From: Ureibacillus aquaedulcis
GTDB taxonomy: Bacteria; Bacillota; Bacilli; Bacillales_A; Planococcaceae
NCBI RefSeq assembly: GCF_030418165.1
Contig: NZ_JAUHTQ010000011.1
Coordinates: forward strand, 50,482 to 114,481
Direction: 5' to 3'
Length of the DNA stretch: 64,000 nt
Shown here: positions 53,652-63,137 of the stretch, piece after piece
Layout: each line of letters begins with the position of its first letter
How positions within the stretch are numbered: the first letter of the stretch is position 1
Program-made: the position numbers and the translations under genes
The notes under the pieces: model-generated
The model's input: only the letters and a program-made list of their open reading frames with translations
Database searches by the model: none
What the model was told of the DNA's origin: nothing

Positions 53652-55454
53652 ATGAAAAAGCTATTAGCTCTATTATTTGTTGCAGTCCTGGCTCTTGCTG
53701 GCTGTGTACAAAAAAAATCAGATGTTGCAGGCGGCGGGGATGCCGAGTCAACTTCCGGCGAAAAACCATCGATTGAAATTTTAGGTCAAGCTGCGAATGA
53801 AAATGATTTAAATATTTTACGTGACCAACTAACAAAAAACGGTTTTGAAGTCGTATTAAACATTCAACCGGATTATGGTTCATACTCTGCTCAAAAAGAT
53901 GCCGGGAATTATGATATCGCTGTATCAAGCTGGACGACAGTAACAGGGAACCCTGATTATGCTGTTCGTGGTTTATTTAAAACAGGCGGCGATTACAGTA
54001 TTGTTAGCGATTCTAAGTTAGATGAATTAATCGACAAGGCAAGTACATTAACTGGTGATGAAGCAAAAGATGCATATGCTGAGCTTGAACAACTTTTAGT
54101 ATTCGACCAAGCTTATATAGCACCACTTTATATCTCTAAAAAAGCACAAGGTATTTACTCGGCAAAGGTAAATCCAGAAACAGTTCTTCTTCCAAAATCT
54201 CGTGCACAAGTATGGGAGAATATCTCATTTAATGATGAATCTCTAAATGCTACTGAAACTTTAGTGTTGCATCAAGCAATCTCATCATTGACTTCTCTTG
54301 ATCCAATCAAAGGAAACGATGGCTCAATCAACACATTAAATACAAATATGTATGTTCGTTTAGTGAATTTAACTGAAGACGACCAAGTGGTTTCGGATGG
54401 TTCATTATCATACAACCATGCAATGGCAGAAGGAAACTCTGAATATTATTTCATCTTGCGTGATGATATTAACTTTGCAAAAGTAGAAAACGGTGCAGCA
54501 GTTGATACTGGTGACCTTGTATCTGCAGAAGATGTAGTATTTTCTTTAAACCGTGCAAAGGATCAAAACTCAGTTCCTGATCACCGCACATATAGTCTCC
54601 ACGAAAATATTGATACTGTTGAAGTGGTGACTGACCTTTCAGAGCTACAAAACGCTAAAGTAGCAGGTTCCGAAGAAACGGTATTGGATGCTTTATCAAA
54701 AGAATTGCCACAGGCAGTATCTGAAGTGGTTGAATCGGAAGATCAAGTTGATAATGCAGCTGGGAAATACCAAGTTGTGAAAATTACAACACCAAATCCA
54801 TTCCCGCAAGTATTAAATTATTTAGCTCACCAATCTGGCGGTATCGTTTCTGAAAAACAAGTAACAAGCATTAATACGTATGATGTAGCAAGCTATGATC
54901 CAAACACTGATATTGCTTACGGTGACCAAGCAACCGTGACAGAAGGCGACTCTTATAACAACCAATTATATGCAAGCGGTCCATACATTTTAGTACAAAA
55001 AAATGATTATGAAGCAACATTTGTAAAGAACCCAGCATACCGTGTAGGTAGCGAGTTCGAACCAAAAATCACAAACATTTCTGTACGCTTTATTGATGAT
55101 AATGACAGTGCTTTATCTGCATTACGTAATGGTGAAATCGATGTATTACAAACAGTGCCTGAAACAAAGCTTGATATTGTAAAATCCGATGATAACTTAA
55201 CGTTAAATGAAGCAGACAGCAACGGTGTAACTTACTTGCAATTCAATACAAAAGGTCGCGAAGTTTCTGACTCTGCCGACTTACGAAAAGCTGTTCTTTA
55301 CTCTATTAACCAAGAAGAATTTATTACGTATTACCAAGGAAATAAACTTCCAGCTGCTTCAACTGTAACTCCATTAATCGATACGGGATTAAAACTTGAA
55401 GCAGATAGCGAAAAAGTAACTGAATTCCTAAATGCTTATAACGAAAGTAAATAA
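53652..55454 (+). CDS. Solute-binding lipoprotein (SBP_bac_5), apparently circularly permuted
   Basis: A 600-residue lipoprotein, lipobox LALAGC18. Residues 40-190 look like the C-terminal end of OppA/DppA-type proteins (NYDIAVSSWTTVTGNPDY, LDELIDKASTLTGDEAKDAYAELEQLL in part, IAPLYISKKAQG). Residues 202-600 look like the N-terminal and middle parts (TLVLHQAISSLTSLDPIKG, DLVSAEDVVFSLNRAKD, SGPYILVQKNDYEATFVKN, DLRKAVLYSINQEEFI) and end just where a normal protein would continue into the segment found here at the front. The ATG follows CAGGAGGA. The ligand, presumably a peptide or similar, is unknown. Confidence 0.92.
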   Translation: MKKLLALLFVAVLALAGCVQKKSDVAGGGDAESTSGEKPSIEILGQAANENDLNILRDQLTKNGFEVVLNIQPDYGSYSAQKDAGNYDIAVSSWTTVTGNPDYAVRGLFKTGGDYSIVSDSKLDELIDKASTLTGDEAKDAYAELEQLLVFDQAYIAPLYISKKAQGIYSAKVNPETVLLPKSRAQVWENISFNDESLNATETLVLHQAISSLTSLDPIKGNDGSINTLNTNMYVRLVNLTEDDQVVSDGSLSYNHAMAEGNSEYYFILRDDINFAKVENGAAVDTGDLVSAEDVVFSLNRAKDQNSVPDHRTYSLHENIDTVEVVTDLSELQNAKVAGSEETVLDALSKELPQAVSEVVESEDQVDNAAGKYQVVKITTPNPFPQVLNYLAHQSGGIVSEKQVTSINTYDVASYDPNTDIAYGDQATVTEGDSYNNQLYASGPYILVQKNDYEATFVKNPAYRVGSEFEPKITNISVRFIDDNDSALSALRNGEIDVLQTVPETKLDIVKSDDNLTLNEADSNGVTYLQFNTKGREVSDSADLRKAVLYSINQEEFITYYQGNKLPAASTVTPLIDTGLKLEADSEKVTEFLNAYNESK

Positions 55455-55466
55455 TTTTACTTCCTT

Positions 55467-55507
55467 TAAAAAGCTCGGGTATGTGTAGGCATACCCGAGC
55501 TTTTCTT
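55467..55507. terminator. Bidirectional terminator after the ABC transporter unit
   Basis: AAAAAGCTCGGGTATG and CATACCCGAGCTTTTC form a long perfect stem usable in both directions. Confidence 0.93.
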
Positions 55508-55508
55508 T

Positions 55509-56681
55509 TTATTTTGTCGCGCTTTGTGCTAATTCTTCTCTAAATGCTGCAAGCGCATCTTCTGTATTTACGGTTACTCCCAAGTCTTGCAGTACCTCGC
55601 CAATATGGCGAATTGCGCTTTCCAGCATTTCTGCCGTTGTATTTCCCATATGGCCAATACGGAATGCACTTCCAGCTAGATGTGCTAGCGCTCCCGCTAC
55701 AATCACCCCTCTATGTGAAAGGAGTGTCCGAAATGAATGATCATCCACGCCTTCTGGGTATAGCATACAACTTAAAGTCGGTGCAGCGACTTCCTCGGCA
55801 GCTAAAGATTTCATGCCAAAAGTACGAAGAGCTGAACGAACACCACGACCAAATGCAATATGGCGCTTTTCCCGCTGCTCAATGCCCTCTTCCAAAACTA
55901 TATTTAATGCCGTACTATACGCATAGATTAAATTTACCGGAGGCGTTGCAAAATACCTGGACGGGTCCTGCATAATCGGGAGCCAATTTTTAATGTCACA
56001 ATAATAGGCAGAAATTGTGCCTAACGCCTCCCTTGCTTCCAAGGCGCTTTTATTAAATGCAACAATGGCTAATCCCGGAGGAATACCAATGGCCTTTTGG
56101 GAACCGGTTAATACAACATCTATTTTATAATCGGGATGGCCGTAGGTTTTACTCATACTTTCATCGAGAGCTGCGGTTGCCACTACTCCGTCCAGGATAA
56201 CTAGTACACCCGCTTGCTTAATGATTGGAATAAGTACATCCAAATCAGATACTACTCCTGTTGATGTATCGGCATGGGTGATTGTAACAGCTTTATAATG
56301 ATTGACAGCTAACTTCTCTTGCACCAGTACTGGGTCAACTTGCTTTCCCCATTCGGCTTGCAAAACATCCACCTCAATGCCGAAAGCAGCGGCAAGTGGT
56401 GTAAACCGGTCACCAAAATAGCCGTGACTAATAACGAGTATTCTTTCCCCTCTTCCAACCGTATTAACAATCGCCATTTCCATTGCTAATGTACCTGAAC
56501 CGGCTACGATGAATACTTCCCCATCCGTTTGCAGCAATTGTTTTGTTTGCTTTATGCTTGCCTTGAATATGGCAGCAAATCGTGGATCGGTATGACCTCT
56601 TGTTTCACATGCCAATGATTCATAGATTTCATCCACTACAGGTGTAGGGCCCGGTACTAAAAGCAATTCTTTATTTTTCAT
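55509..56681 (-). CDS. Class V aminotransferase (alanine/serine-glyoxylate type)
   Basis: A 390-residue PLP enzyme of the AGXT/SPT/PucG group. LLVPGPTPVVDEI opens the chain, GSGTLAMEMAIVN (about residues 62-74) helps bind PLP, and the PLP lysine lies in VLTGSQKAIGIPPGLA (about residues 189-204). Members transfer amino groups between an amino acid (serine, alanine or ureidoglycine) and glyoxylate or pyruvate. It lies downstream of the malate synthase and isocitrate lyase genes on the same strand, separated by a terminator, which suggests a glyoxylate-related role. The ATG follows AAAGGGGAATG. Confidence 0.9.
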   Translation of the reverse strand: MKNKELLLVPGPTPVVDEIYESLACETRGHTDPRFAAIFKASIKQTKQLLQTDGEVFIVAGSGTLAMEMAIVNTVGRGERILVISHGYFGDRFTPLAAAFGIEVDVLQAEWGKQVDPVLVQEKLAVNHYKAVTITHADTSTGVVSDLDVLIPIIKQAGVLVILDGVVATAALDESMSKTYGHPDYKIDVVLTGSQKAIGIPPGLAIVAFNKSALEAREALGTISAYYCDIKNWLPIMQDPSRYFATPPVNLIYAYSTALNIVLEEGIEQREKRHIAFGRGVRSALRTFGMKSLAAEEVAAPTLSCMLYPEGVDDHSFRTLLSHRGVIVAGALAHLAGSAFRIGHMGNTTAEMLESAIRHIGEVLQDLGVTVNTEDALAAFREELAQSATK

Positions 56682-56758
56682 GTCACAACATTCCCCTTTG
56701 CTATGTAATTTCTCTAATAATTCATTTCTTTTAATCTATGAAGAATTCCTTCCAAAAA

Positions 56759-56801
56759 TTAAAAAGAATGTCCTGCCAGCCCATCCCAGCTAGCAAGACA
56801 T
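56759..56801 (-). terminator. Terminator of the aceAB unit
   Basis: On the minus strand ATGTCTTGC and GCAGGACAT (one G-T pair) flank a 16-base loop and run into TCTTTTT. Confidence 0.82.
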
Positions 56802-56886
56802 CCCATCCCCTTGTTATCTATTAATGATCCCCTTGTTCGAACGTATTAGAAATAGTGGATTGGAGGCAACTTATTTCCAATACGAA

Positions 56887-58488
56887 TCAGCTGATTTTTT
56901 CGTAGCCTGGCAGAGTTAAAAATTCAACAAACTCATCTTGCTCGATTAAAGTTTTAAACAGCTCAGCCGCTTCTTCATAACGACCCGTGTTATATGCTTG
57001 TTCCCCAACAGCAGCTTTAATCTTAGCAAGCTCTTCTTGTAAAAATTCCAAGGTTAACTCAAGAGTGACTCTACGTCCATCTTGAAGTACACCTTTTTCA
57101 TGGCGAATCCATTGCCAAACTTGAGTACGGGAAATCTCGGCCGTTGCTGCATCTTCCATTAAGTTATTTATTGGTGCAGCACCATTTCCACGCAGCCATG
57201 ATGCGATATATTGAACACCGACGCTTGCATTGATGCGAAGACCTTCTTCTGTAATTGTACCTTCTGGAACGGCAACCAAATCACTTGCCGATATATTTAC
57301 ATCTTCGCGTTTTTTATCAATTTGGTTCGGAGTTTTCATAATGGCATCAAATTGTTCCATTGCAACCGGTACTAATCCTGGGTGAGCCACCCACGTACCA
57401 TCATGGCCATCTGTAGCTTCTCGAAGTTTATCTTCAGCCACTTTGGCAAAGGCGATGTTATTTGCTTCTTCATCATTTTTCACAGGAATTTGGGCAGCCA
57501 TTCCTCCCATTGCCGGTGCATTACGCTTATGGCAAGTTTGAATACATAAAGATGTATAGGCTTTCATAAACGGCACGGTCATCGTCACTTGGCCACGGTC
57601 CGGCAGTACAACATCTGGTTGATTACGCAGTCGCTTAATAAAGCTGAAAATATAATCCCAACGTCCACAGTTAAGACCTGCAGAATGTTCACGTAATTCA
57701 TATAGGATTTCGTCCATTTCAAATGCCGCGACAATCGTTTCAATGAGGACAGTAGCCTTAATGGTACCTTGCGGGATTCCCAAGGCATCTTGTGCATAAA
57801 CAAACACATCGTTCCATAGACGTGCTTCTAAGTGACTTTCAAGCTTTGGCAAGTAGAAATACGGCCCTGTATTTCGTGCCAATAATTCTTTCGCATTATG
57901 GAAGAAATACAAGCCAAAATCAAAGAAGCTGCCTGACATCACTTCGCCGTCTACCAGCACATTCTTCTCAAGTAGGTGTAATCCCCTTGGACGAACGATC
58001 AGTACAGCAGTTTCGTCGTTTAACTTATATGTTTTCCCATTAGATTCTTGCGTTAAAGTAATTGTACGGCGAACCGAATCGCGCATATTGATTTGCCCTG
58101 CGATCATGTTTTCCCAAGTAGGTGTTGAGGCATCTTCAAAACACGCCATAAACATTTTTGCACCTGAATTCAATGCATTGATGACCATTTTGCGATCAAC
58201 AGCCGGCCCCGTAATTTCTACTCGACGATCCAGCAAATCCTGAGGAAGTGGCGCAATTGTCCAATCTCCTGTACGGATTTGTTCAGTTTCTTGTAAAAAG
58301 TGGAGCTTTTCACCTTCATCAAGGCGCTTTTGGCGCTCTTCGCGTTTTTTTAGCAGTTCCTTGCGTCGGTCGTTAAACTTTTCATGCAGTGAAACAATAA
58401 AGTCAAGTGCTTCAGGCGTCAAAATTTCTTGTGCTTGTTCTGTCAGTTCCCCAACAATTTTAAGCTTTTGCGATGTAGCCTGTTCCAT
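56887..58488 (-). CDS. aceB: Malate synthase A
   Basis: A 533-residue malate synthase condensing glyoxylate with acetyl-CoA in the glyoxylate shunt. Conserved segments are [20 protein letters not shown] (about residues 120-139), [10 protein letters not shown], the [11 protein letters not shown] region and [16 protein letters not shown] 58488 follows AAGGTGGGAT; the frame back to 58521 has no site. It lies 100 bp downstream of aceA and should be co-transcribed. Confidence 0.97.
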   Translation of the reverse strand: MEQATSQKLKIVGELTEQAQEILTPEALDFIVSLHEKFNDRRKELLKKREERQKRLDEGEKLHFLQETEQIRTGDWTIAPLPQDLLDRRVEITGPAVDRKMVINALNSGAKMFMACFEDASTPTWENMIAGQINMRDSVRRTITLTQESNGKTYKLNDETAVLIVRPRGLHLLEKNVLVDGEVMSGSFFDFGLYFFHNAKELLARNTGPYFYLPKLESHLEARLWNDVFVYAQDALGIPQGTIKATVLIETIVAAFEMDEILYELREHSAGLNCGRWDYIFSFIKRLRNQPDVVLPDRGQVTMTVPFMKAYTSLCIQTCHKRNAPAMGGMAAQIPVKNDEEANNIAFAKVAEDKLREATDGHDGTWVAHPGLVPVAMEQFDAIMKTPNQIDKKREDVNISASDLVAVPEGTITEEGLRINASVGVQYIASWLRGNGAAPINNLMEDAATAEISRTQVWQWIRHEKGVLQDGRRVTLELTLEFLQEELAKIKAAVGEQAYNTGRYEEAAELFKTLIEQDEFVEFLTLPGYEKIS

Positions 58489-58588
58489 TTCCCTATCCCA
58501 CCTTATTAGTGCCTTGACCAATACCCCCTAGATTAAAAATATCAAAATATCTTTATAGAATTGGCCAAGACACATATTATTTTACTTC

Positions 58589-59872
58589 CTACACGAATTG
58601 AGCTGTTTCAGTAGATCCAGCCATCGCTGTAGTAGATGATGTTCCACCGGAAATTGCTTGCGCAACTTCATCAAAGTATCCTGTACCTACTTCACGTTGG
58701 TGCTTGGTAGCAGTATAGCCTTTTGCTTCCAAATCAAACTCGGCTTGTTGAAGCTTAGAATAAGCCGCCATACCGTTATCTTTATATTCAACAGCAAGCT
58801 CAAACATCGATTTGTTCAGTGAATGGAATCCTGCTAATGTTACAAACTGGAATTTATAGCCCATCTTTGCAATCTCGCGTTGGAATTCTGCAATTTCACT
58901 ATCTGAAAGTTTCGCTTTCCAGTTAAATGAAGGCGAACAGTTATACGCTAACATTTTACCTGGGAACTTTGCATGAATACCTTCAGCAAATTCGCGTGCT
59001 TCTTCAATTGATGGGTTAGAAGTTTCACACCAGATTAGATCGGCGTATGGAGCATAAGCTAAACCGCGTGCAATGGCTTGCTTAATACCAGCTTTCGTAC
59101 GGAAGAATCCTTCAGGAGTACGCTCACCAGTAATAAATTCGGCATCGCGTGGATCGATATCGCTTGTTACCATATCCGCTGCATCTGCATCAGTACGTGC
59201 GATTAAAATTGTATCCACGTCCAGTACGTCCATAGCTAGGCGAGCGGCAACCAAATTACGAACTGCATTTTGTGTTGGAAGCAATACCTTCCCGCCTAAG
59301 TGACCACATTTCTTCTCAGAAGCCAATTGGTCTTCTAAGTGAACGCCGGCAGCACCCGCTTCCACCATCCCTTTAACTAATTCGAATACGTTTAATGGCC
59401 CGCCAAATCCAGCTTCGGCATCAGCGACAATTGGAGCAAACCAATCAAAATCATCGTTACGGCCTTCCGCATGATCAATTTGGTCTGCACGTTGTAATGC
59501 TTGATTGATGCGTTTTACAACTTGTGGTACAGAGTTGGCAGGGTACAAGGATTGGTCAGGGTACATTTGACCCGCCAGGTTTGCATCAGCTGCTACTTGC
59601 CACCCCGATAAGTAGATTGCTTTTAAACCTGCCTTTACTTGTTGTACTGCTTGATTTCCTGTTAATGCCCCCAATGCATTAATGAAATCTTCCTCCTGCA
59701 AAGACTTCCAAAGACGACGAGCTCCCCGTTTTGCTAAAGTTTGTTCTACTACAACAGAACCTTGCAGTTTTACAACTTCTTCAGCAGAGTATGTTCTTTC
59801 GATGCCTTTCCATCTTGGATTTTCTGCCCAATCCTTCTTAATTGCCTCGATTTTCTCATTTCTTGTCGCCAT
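58589..59872 (-). CDS. aceA: Isocitrate lyase
   Basis: A 427-residue isocitrate lyase that splits isocitrate into succinate and glyoxylate. The catalytic loop is KKCGHLGGK (about residues 186-194), and [12 protein letters not shown] and [11 protein letters not shown] are typical. ATG 59872 follows GGAAGGTG at nine bases; a GTG at 59884 is the alternative. It is the first gene of aceA-aceB and divergent from a LytTR regulator with paired direct repeats between them. Confidence 0.97.
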   Translation of the reverse strand: MATRNEKIEAIKKDWAENPRWKGIERTYSAEEVVKLQGSVVVEQTLAKRGARRLWKSLQEEDFINALGALTGNQAVQQVKAGLKAIYLSGWQVAADANLAGQMYPDQSLYPANSVPQVVKRINQALQRADQIDHAEGRNDDFDWFAPIVADAEAGFGGPLNVFELVKGMVEAGAAGVHLEDQLASEKKCGHLGGKVLLPTQNAVRNLVAARLAMDVLDVDTILIARTDADAADMVTSDIDPRDAEFITGERTPEGFFRTKAGIKQAIARGLAYAPYADLIWCETSNPSIEEAREFAEGIHAKFPGKMLAYNCSPSFNWKAKLSDSEIAEFQREIAKMGYKFQFVTLAGFHSLNKSMFELAVEYKDNGMAAYSKLQQAEFDLEAKGYTATKHQREVGTGYFDEVAQAISGGTSSTTAMAGSTETAQFV

Positions 59873-59903
59873 GAATATCCACACCTTCCCCTTTGTTTAA
59901 ATA

Positions 59904-59933
59904 CTCACTGTTAAAAAGTTTTTATTCACTGTT
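59904..59933. promoter_or_regulatory. Two direct repeats 21 bp apart, candidate LytTR-binding sites
   Basis: ACTCACTGTT (TCACTGTT at 59905-59912) and ATTCACTGTT (TCACTGTT at 59926-59933) are separated by 21 bp centre to centre, exactly two helical turns. LytTR-domain regulators typically bind such paired direct repeats. They lie about 30 bp upstream of the aceA start and face the LytTR gene at 60085. Confidence 0.6.
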
Positions 59934-60084
59934 CCATAACAGAGGTATTTGCTGTAAATTAATATATAACAGGTAAGTATAATTTTCATTATTTTCTGAC
60001 GAATAGTCGGTATTTTAGGATGAAATGGTAAAATGTAGTGATGAAGTATTTAGATTTTGTTATAACACAAAGGGGGCTCTAAAT

Positions 60085-60765
60085 ATGGAAATGGGGATTG
60101 TTCGAGTTTTGAAGGAGAGGTCTAAGGATATTGAGCAATTTAAAGTTATATTAGAGGATTGGATTCCAAAGGATGCTTCGATTGTTATTGCAATGGAGGG
60201 TTCTTATGTATATTGCAGTGCAAGCATTGCTCATGTTCAACATAAAATTATGGAAGAAGTGCATCGCCAAAGTGTAGCCATGCAAGTTTTGAAGAATCGC
60301 GTAAAAACAGAAATCCTTATTGATGAATCGATTTTTGGCACACCTTATTATGCAATTGGATATCCAGTTATTATTGAGCAACAGGAAGCCGCATTGGTTA
60401 TCGTTTTACCTTCCAACTATATACCTGAAAAACCGGAGCATTATAGGTTTTTAACAGGCAAGCAAGAAGATGATTGGACTCCAATCCCAATTGATCAAGT
60501 CACGCATATAGAAAGTTTGCAAAAGCGTAATTGGTTCTATGCCAATAGTGAACAATATAAAACCAATGTCACTTTAAAGGAACTTCAATTAAAACTGCCA
60601 GAGTATTTTTTACGCATTCATCGATCCTATATAATCAATATTTATTTTATAAAGCGAATCTCCAGGGATTTTGCTTCCAATTTTGTGGTTGAACTAAAAA
60701 ACGGTTCATTGCTTCCTGTTAGTCAGTCGTATATTAATGATTTAAGGAAGGTTTTAGAGTTTTAA
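60085..60765 (+). CDS. LytTR-domain transcriptional regulator, likely of aceA-aceB
   Basis: A 226-residue DNA-binding protein without a response-regulator receiver domain. The C-terminal LytTR domain (about residues 130-226) is seen in VTHIESLQKRNWFYANSEQY and YFLRIHRSYIINIYFIKRIS. The N-terminal 125 residues are not a receiver: AIGYPVIIEQQEAALVIVLPSNY recalls a small Cache/PAS-like ligand-binding fold. ATG 60085 follows AAAGGGGG; the frame back to 60025 has no site. Divergence from aceA and the 21-bp repeats suggest direct control of the glyoxylate shunt, possibly in response to a metabolite. Confidence 0.88.
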   Translation: MEMGIVRVLKERSKDIEQFKVILEDWIPKDASIVIAMEGSYVYCSASIAHVQHKIMEEVHRQSVAMQVLKNRVKTEILIDESIFGTPYYAIGYPVIIEQQEAALVIVLPSNYIPEKPEHYRFLTGKQEDDWTPIPIDQVTHIESLQKRNWFYANSEQYKTNVTLKELQLKLPEYFLRIHRSYIINIYFIKRISRDFASNFVVELKNGSLLPVSQSYINDLRKVLEF

Positions 60766-60782
60766 CACGATGAAACTATAAA

Positions 60783-60822
60783 AAGATGTTCTCTTTATAA
60801 ACCAGAGAACATCTTCTTATTT
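60783..60822 (+). terminator. Terminator of the LytTR regulator gene
   Basis: AGATGTTCTCT and AGAGAACATCT flank a short loop and are followed by TCTTATTTTT. Confidence 0.9.
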
Positions 60823-60850
60823 TTGCAAACAAGTAATTGTAATTGTATTT

Positions 60851-61333
60851 TCATAATTTTAGTTGCTCCTTGCCACCAATCTTAAACAATAATGGAATTA
60901 GTGTTAATAGAGTAATTCCTATAATCAATGTGGATAATATTAACTCTTTCCATACAATCAAACTTTCTTCAAACATATGATAAACAACGAATGAATTCAC
61001 CGGAATGTTAAGCAATAGGCCAGTAAGAAGACCGGGAGCATACTTTTTCATAAAAATGGTCGCAATCAGATGTGGAAAAACAGCATTAACAATCATCGAA
61101 CCTAAAAAGCCAATGAAAATCCATTTTGCCAGATTTGATTTTGGTAGATATAAATAACCAAATGCGGCTAAATAAGCTAGGATAGTTATCACAACGACAG
61201 CAAAACGAAATTGACTTGCAGTAACCGGCTTTTGAAACTTGGATGACTGCTGGGACCACTTGGGCAACCAAATTGCTTCCTCAATATTATGCACCGTAAT
61301 CGCAATACAAAAAAATATTACGAGATCATCCAT
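60851..61333 (-). CDS. HXXEE-domain membrane protein
   Basis: A 160-residue membrane protein with four or five helices. The family motif is HNIEEAIWLPKW (about residues 15-26; H-x-x-E-E). Other conserved residues are HLIATIFMKKYAPG and the second FEESL. Function of the family is unknown. The ATG follows TAGGAGGCATAG. Confidence 0.88.
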   Translation of the reverse strand: MDDLVIFFCIAITVHNIEEAIWLPKWSQQSSKFQKPVTASQFRFAVVVITILAYLAAFGYLYLPKSNLAKWIFIGFLGSMIVNAVFPHLIATIFMKKYAPGLLTGLLLNIPVNSFVVYHMFEESLIVWKELILSTLIIGITLLTLIPLLFKIGGKEQLKL

Positions 61334-61404
61334 TTATCTATGCCTCCTACTTTATAAAAACTAATACAAGTATATTCTTCCTATATAGATAGGAGAAAGA
61401 TATT

Positions 61405-61546
61405 TTGAAAAAATTATTTATTGTTGATTGTTATATTTTCAACTTTGATGGGTTGTCATTTTATTAAAACCGATGAACTTTCTCCAATTGAGATGATAGC
61501 AGGATGCAAAACCATCGCATCCGATAGATTCTCTACCTCTTATTAA
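61405..61546 (+). pseudogene. Frameshifted remnant of a small lipoprotein gene
   Basis: A good ribosome site (TAGGAGAAAG) precedes TTG and the start LKKLFIV, but that frame stops after 20 codons. From 61427 the +1 frame reads on as IVIFSTLMGCHFIKTDEL, a lipobox with cysteine, and ends at TAA 61546. One inserted or lost base would join the two. The ribosome site and first codons strongly resemble those of the gene at 61778, suggesting a duplicated start. The gap on to 61777 shows nothing else. Confidence 0.6.
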
Positions 61547-61777
61547 AAGGTAATAGTATATTTCAACTACCTTAACTACTTCATCTTTATACGATTATAC
61601 CCAAAGGATCTTTGAATATAGTTCCTTTTTCACTTAAATAAAAGCGCCCTGAATTATACAATTGAGTTTATCCTTACCACCTTAAATGGAAGAGTATAGG
61701 TTAAGAGATTCACATTCCTTAATCAATATTTGTGCTAATTTTTTTCAATAATTTAAAAGATAGGAGAAAAACATTAT

Positions 61778-63028
61778 ATGAAGAAATTATTTACTTCAAC
61801 AATTCTAACCTTTATAGCTTTTTTATTTATTAGTGTTACCTCTGCAGATGCTGCGGTGAAAGTTGTTGAAAATTATCTACAGGATGATAATAGCATGTAT
61901 GCTTTTCCGAACAAACAGTATATACATACATATGCTTCACCATCGAAAAACTCCAAGATTACTGGAACAGTAAAGCGAAATGGTGCATTTATGATTGATG
62001 CAAAAATGTCAAATGGTTGGTATAAAACTCGATGGTTTACAGTTAACAACACACCTGAGTATATTCATCCGCAAGATATTATGCTTGTTCGTGAAAATGA
62101 TACAGGGAATTACCCTGAACCAGTTTATCCATTTCCAAATCCAGGTCTAGTTGCGCCAGCACCAGCTGTAACTGTTCCGACTATTACTTCTCAACCAACC
62201 GATGATACGCTATCGAATATTGAAGCAATTGTGAGTACTTTAGGATTTGCAAAAGAAGTGAGTCCTGCTGGAATTCATTATTACCACTATGCACCTGATG
62301 GAGAAATTGTCCGTAGTGGTGGTCACGCAGCCCTGGAATTTTACAATATACCTGATAGTAAACCACATTATGGGGAATTCCGTTTGCTGATTAGTGGTTG
62401 GGATGATCGCCAATCCTATATTAAGGGGCAAATAGAAAAAGTACCAGCTGCGATTCGCGAAATTTTGAAATTCTATTACCCTACAAGTTATAATAAAATC
62501 TACTCTATGCTTTATAAAGGCTACGAAACTGGTGTAGATATGGACGAGTACCTTGATACGATGTTCGAATTTGATAACAGAGAATTTAGAGTAGAGGCTT
62601 ATCATGAAGGGGCCCAGGTAGCTATATTTATTGGTAAGGAAGGCGAACGTTATACTAGTTCGTTTGCTTTGCCGGATAACGTTGCCATCGTGAAAGTAAA
62701 TGGAAGCCGTCTTGTAACAGAGCAACCTGCAATTGTCGAGAATGGAAATACATTGGTCCCATTGCGTGGTATTTTTGAGGCACTGGGGGCCAAGGTTGAC
62801 TGGAATAAAGCAACACAAACCATTACAGCACATAAGGGGGAAAATCAAGTCTCTTTAACAATTGGCAAGAAGACAGCGAAAGCAAATGGAGCAACTGCAA
62901 CTCTAAGCATTGCTCCCAAGGTGAAAAATGGAACCACACTAGTACCTTTACGATTCATATCTCAGGCACTAGGTGCAAAGGTACAATGGGATCAAGAGAA
63001 TGAAATTGTGTCGATTGAACAACAATAG
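61778..63028 (+). CDS. Secreted protein with SH3-like N-terminus and copper-amine-oxidase-N-like C-terminus
   Basis: A 416-residue exported protein: signal peptide ending at about residue 25 (VTSADAA), an SH3-like segment (about residues 45-100, KNSKITGTVKRNGAF), a proline-rich linker (about 110-140), an unassigned middle part (about 145-300) and a C-terminal Cu_amine_oxidN1-type stalk domain with two repeats, ENGNTLVPLRGIFEALGAKV and KNGTTLVPLRFISQALGAKV. Such stalk domains occur in Bacillales surface proteins and do not imply oxidase activity. The ATG follows TAGGAGAAAAAC. A terminator follows. Confidence 0.9.
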   Translation: MKKLFTSTILTFIAFLFISVTSADAAVKVVENYLQDDNSMYAFPNKQYIHTYASPSKNSKITGTVKRNGAFMIDAKMSNGWYKTRWFTVNNTPEYIHPQDIMLVRENDTGNYPEPVYPFPNPGLVAPAPAVTVPTITSQPTDDTLSNIEAIVSTLGFAKEVSPAGIHYYHYAPDGEIVRSGGHAALEFYNIPDSKPHYGEFRLLISGWDDRQSYIKGQIEKVPAAIREILKFYYPTSYNKIYSMLYKGYETGVDMDEYLDTMFEFDNREFRVEAYHEGAQVAIFIGKEGERYTSSFALPDNVAIVKVNGSRLVTEQPAIVENGNTLVPLRGIFEALGAKVDWNKATQTITAHKGENQVSLTIGKKTAKANGATATLSIAPKVKNGTTLVPLRFISQALGAKVQWDQENEIVSIEQQ

Positions 63029-63048
63029 TTAATTGATAAAATAGTGAA

Positions 63049-63107
63049 TTAGGGAAGTGGAAGTTGAAACAGTGTCTTTTATGTTTTGACTTACTTCCCT
63101 ATTTTTT
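63049..63107 (+). terminator. Terminator of the surface protein gene
   Basis: TAGGGAAGT and ACTTCCCTA flank a 35-base loop and run into TTTTTTT. Confidence 0.85.
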
Positions 63108-63137
63108 TAAGGAATCAATTTCAAAAACCTTTCTTGA

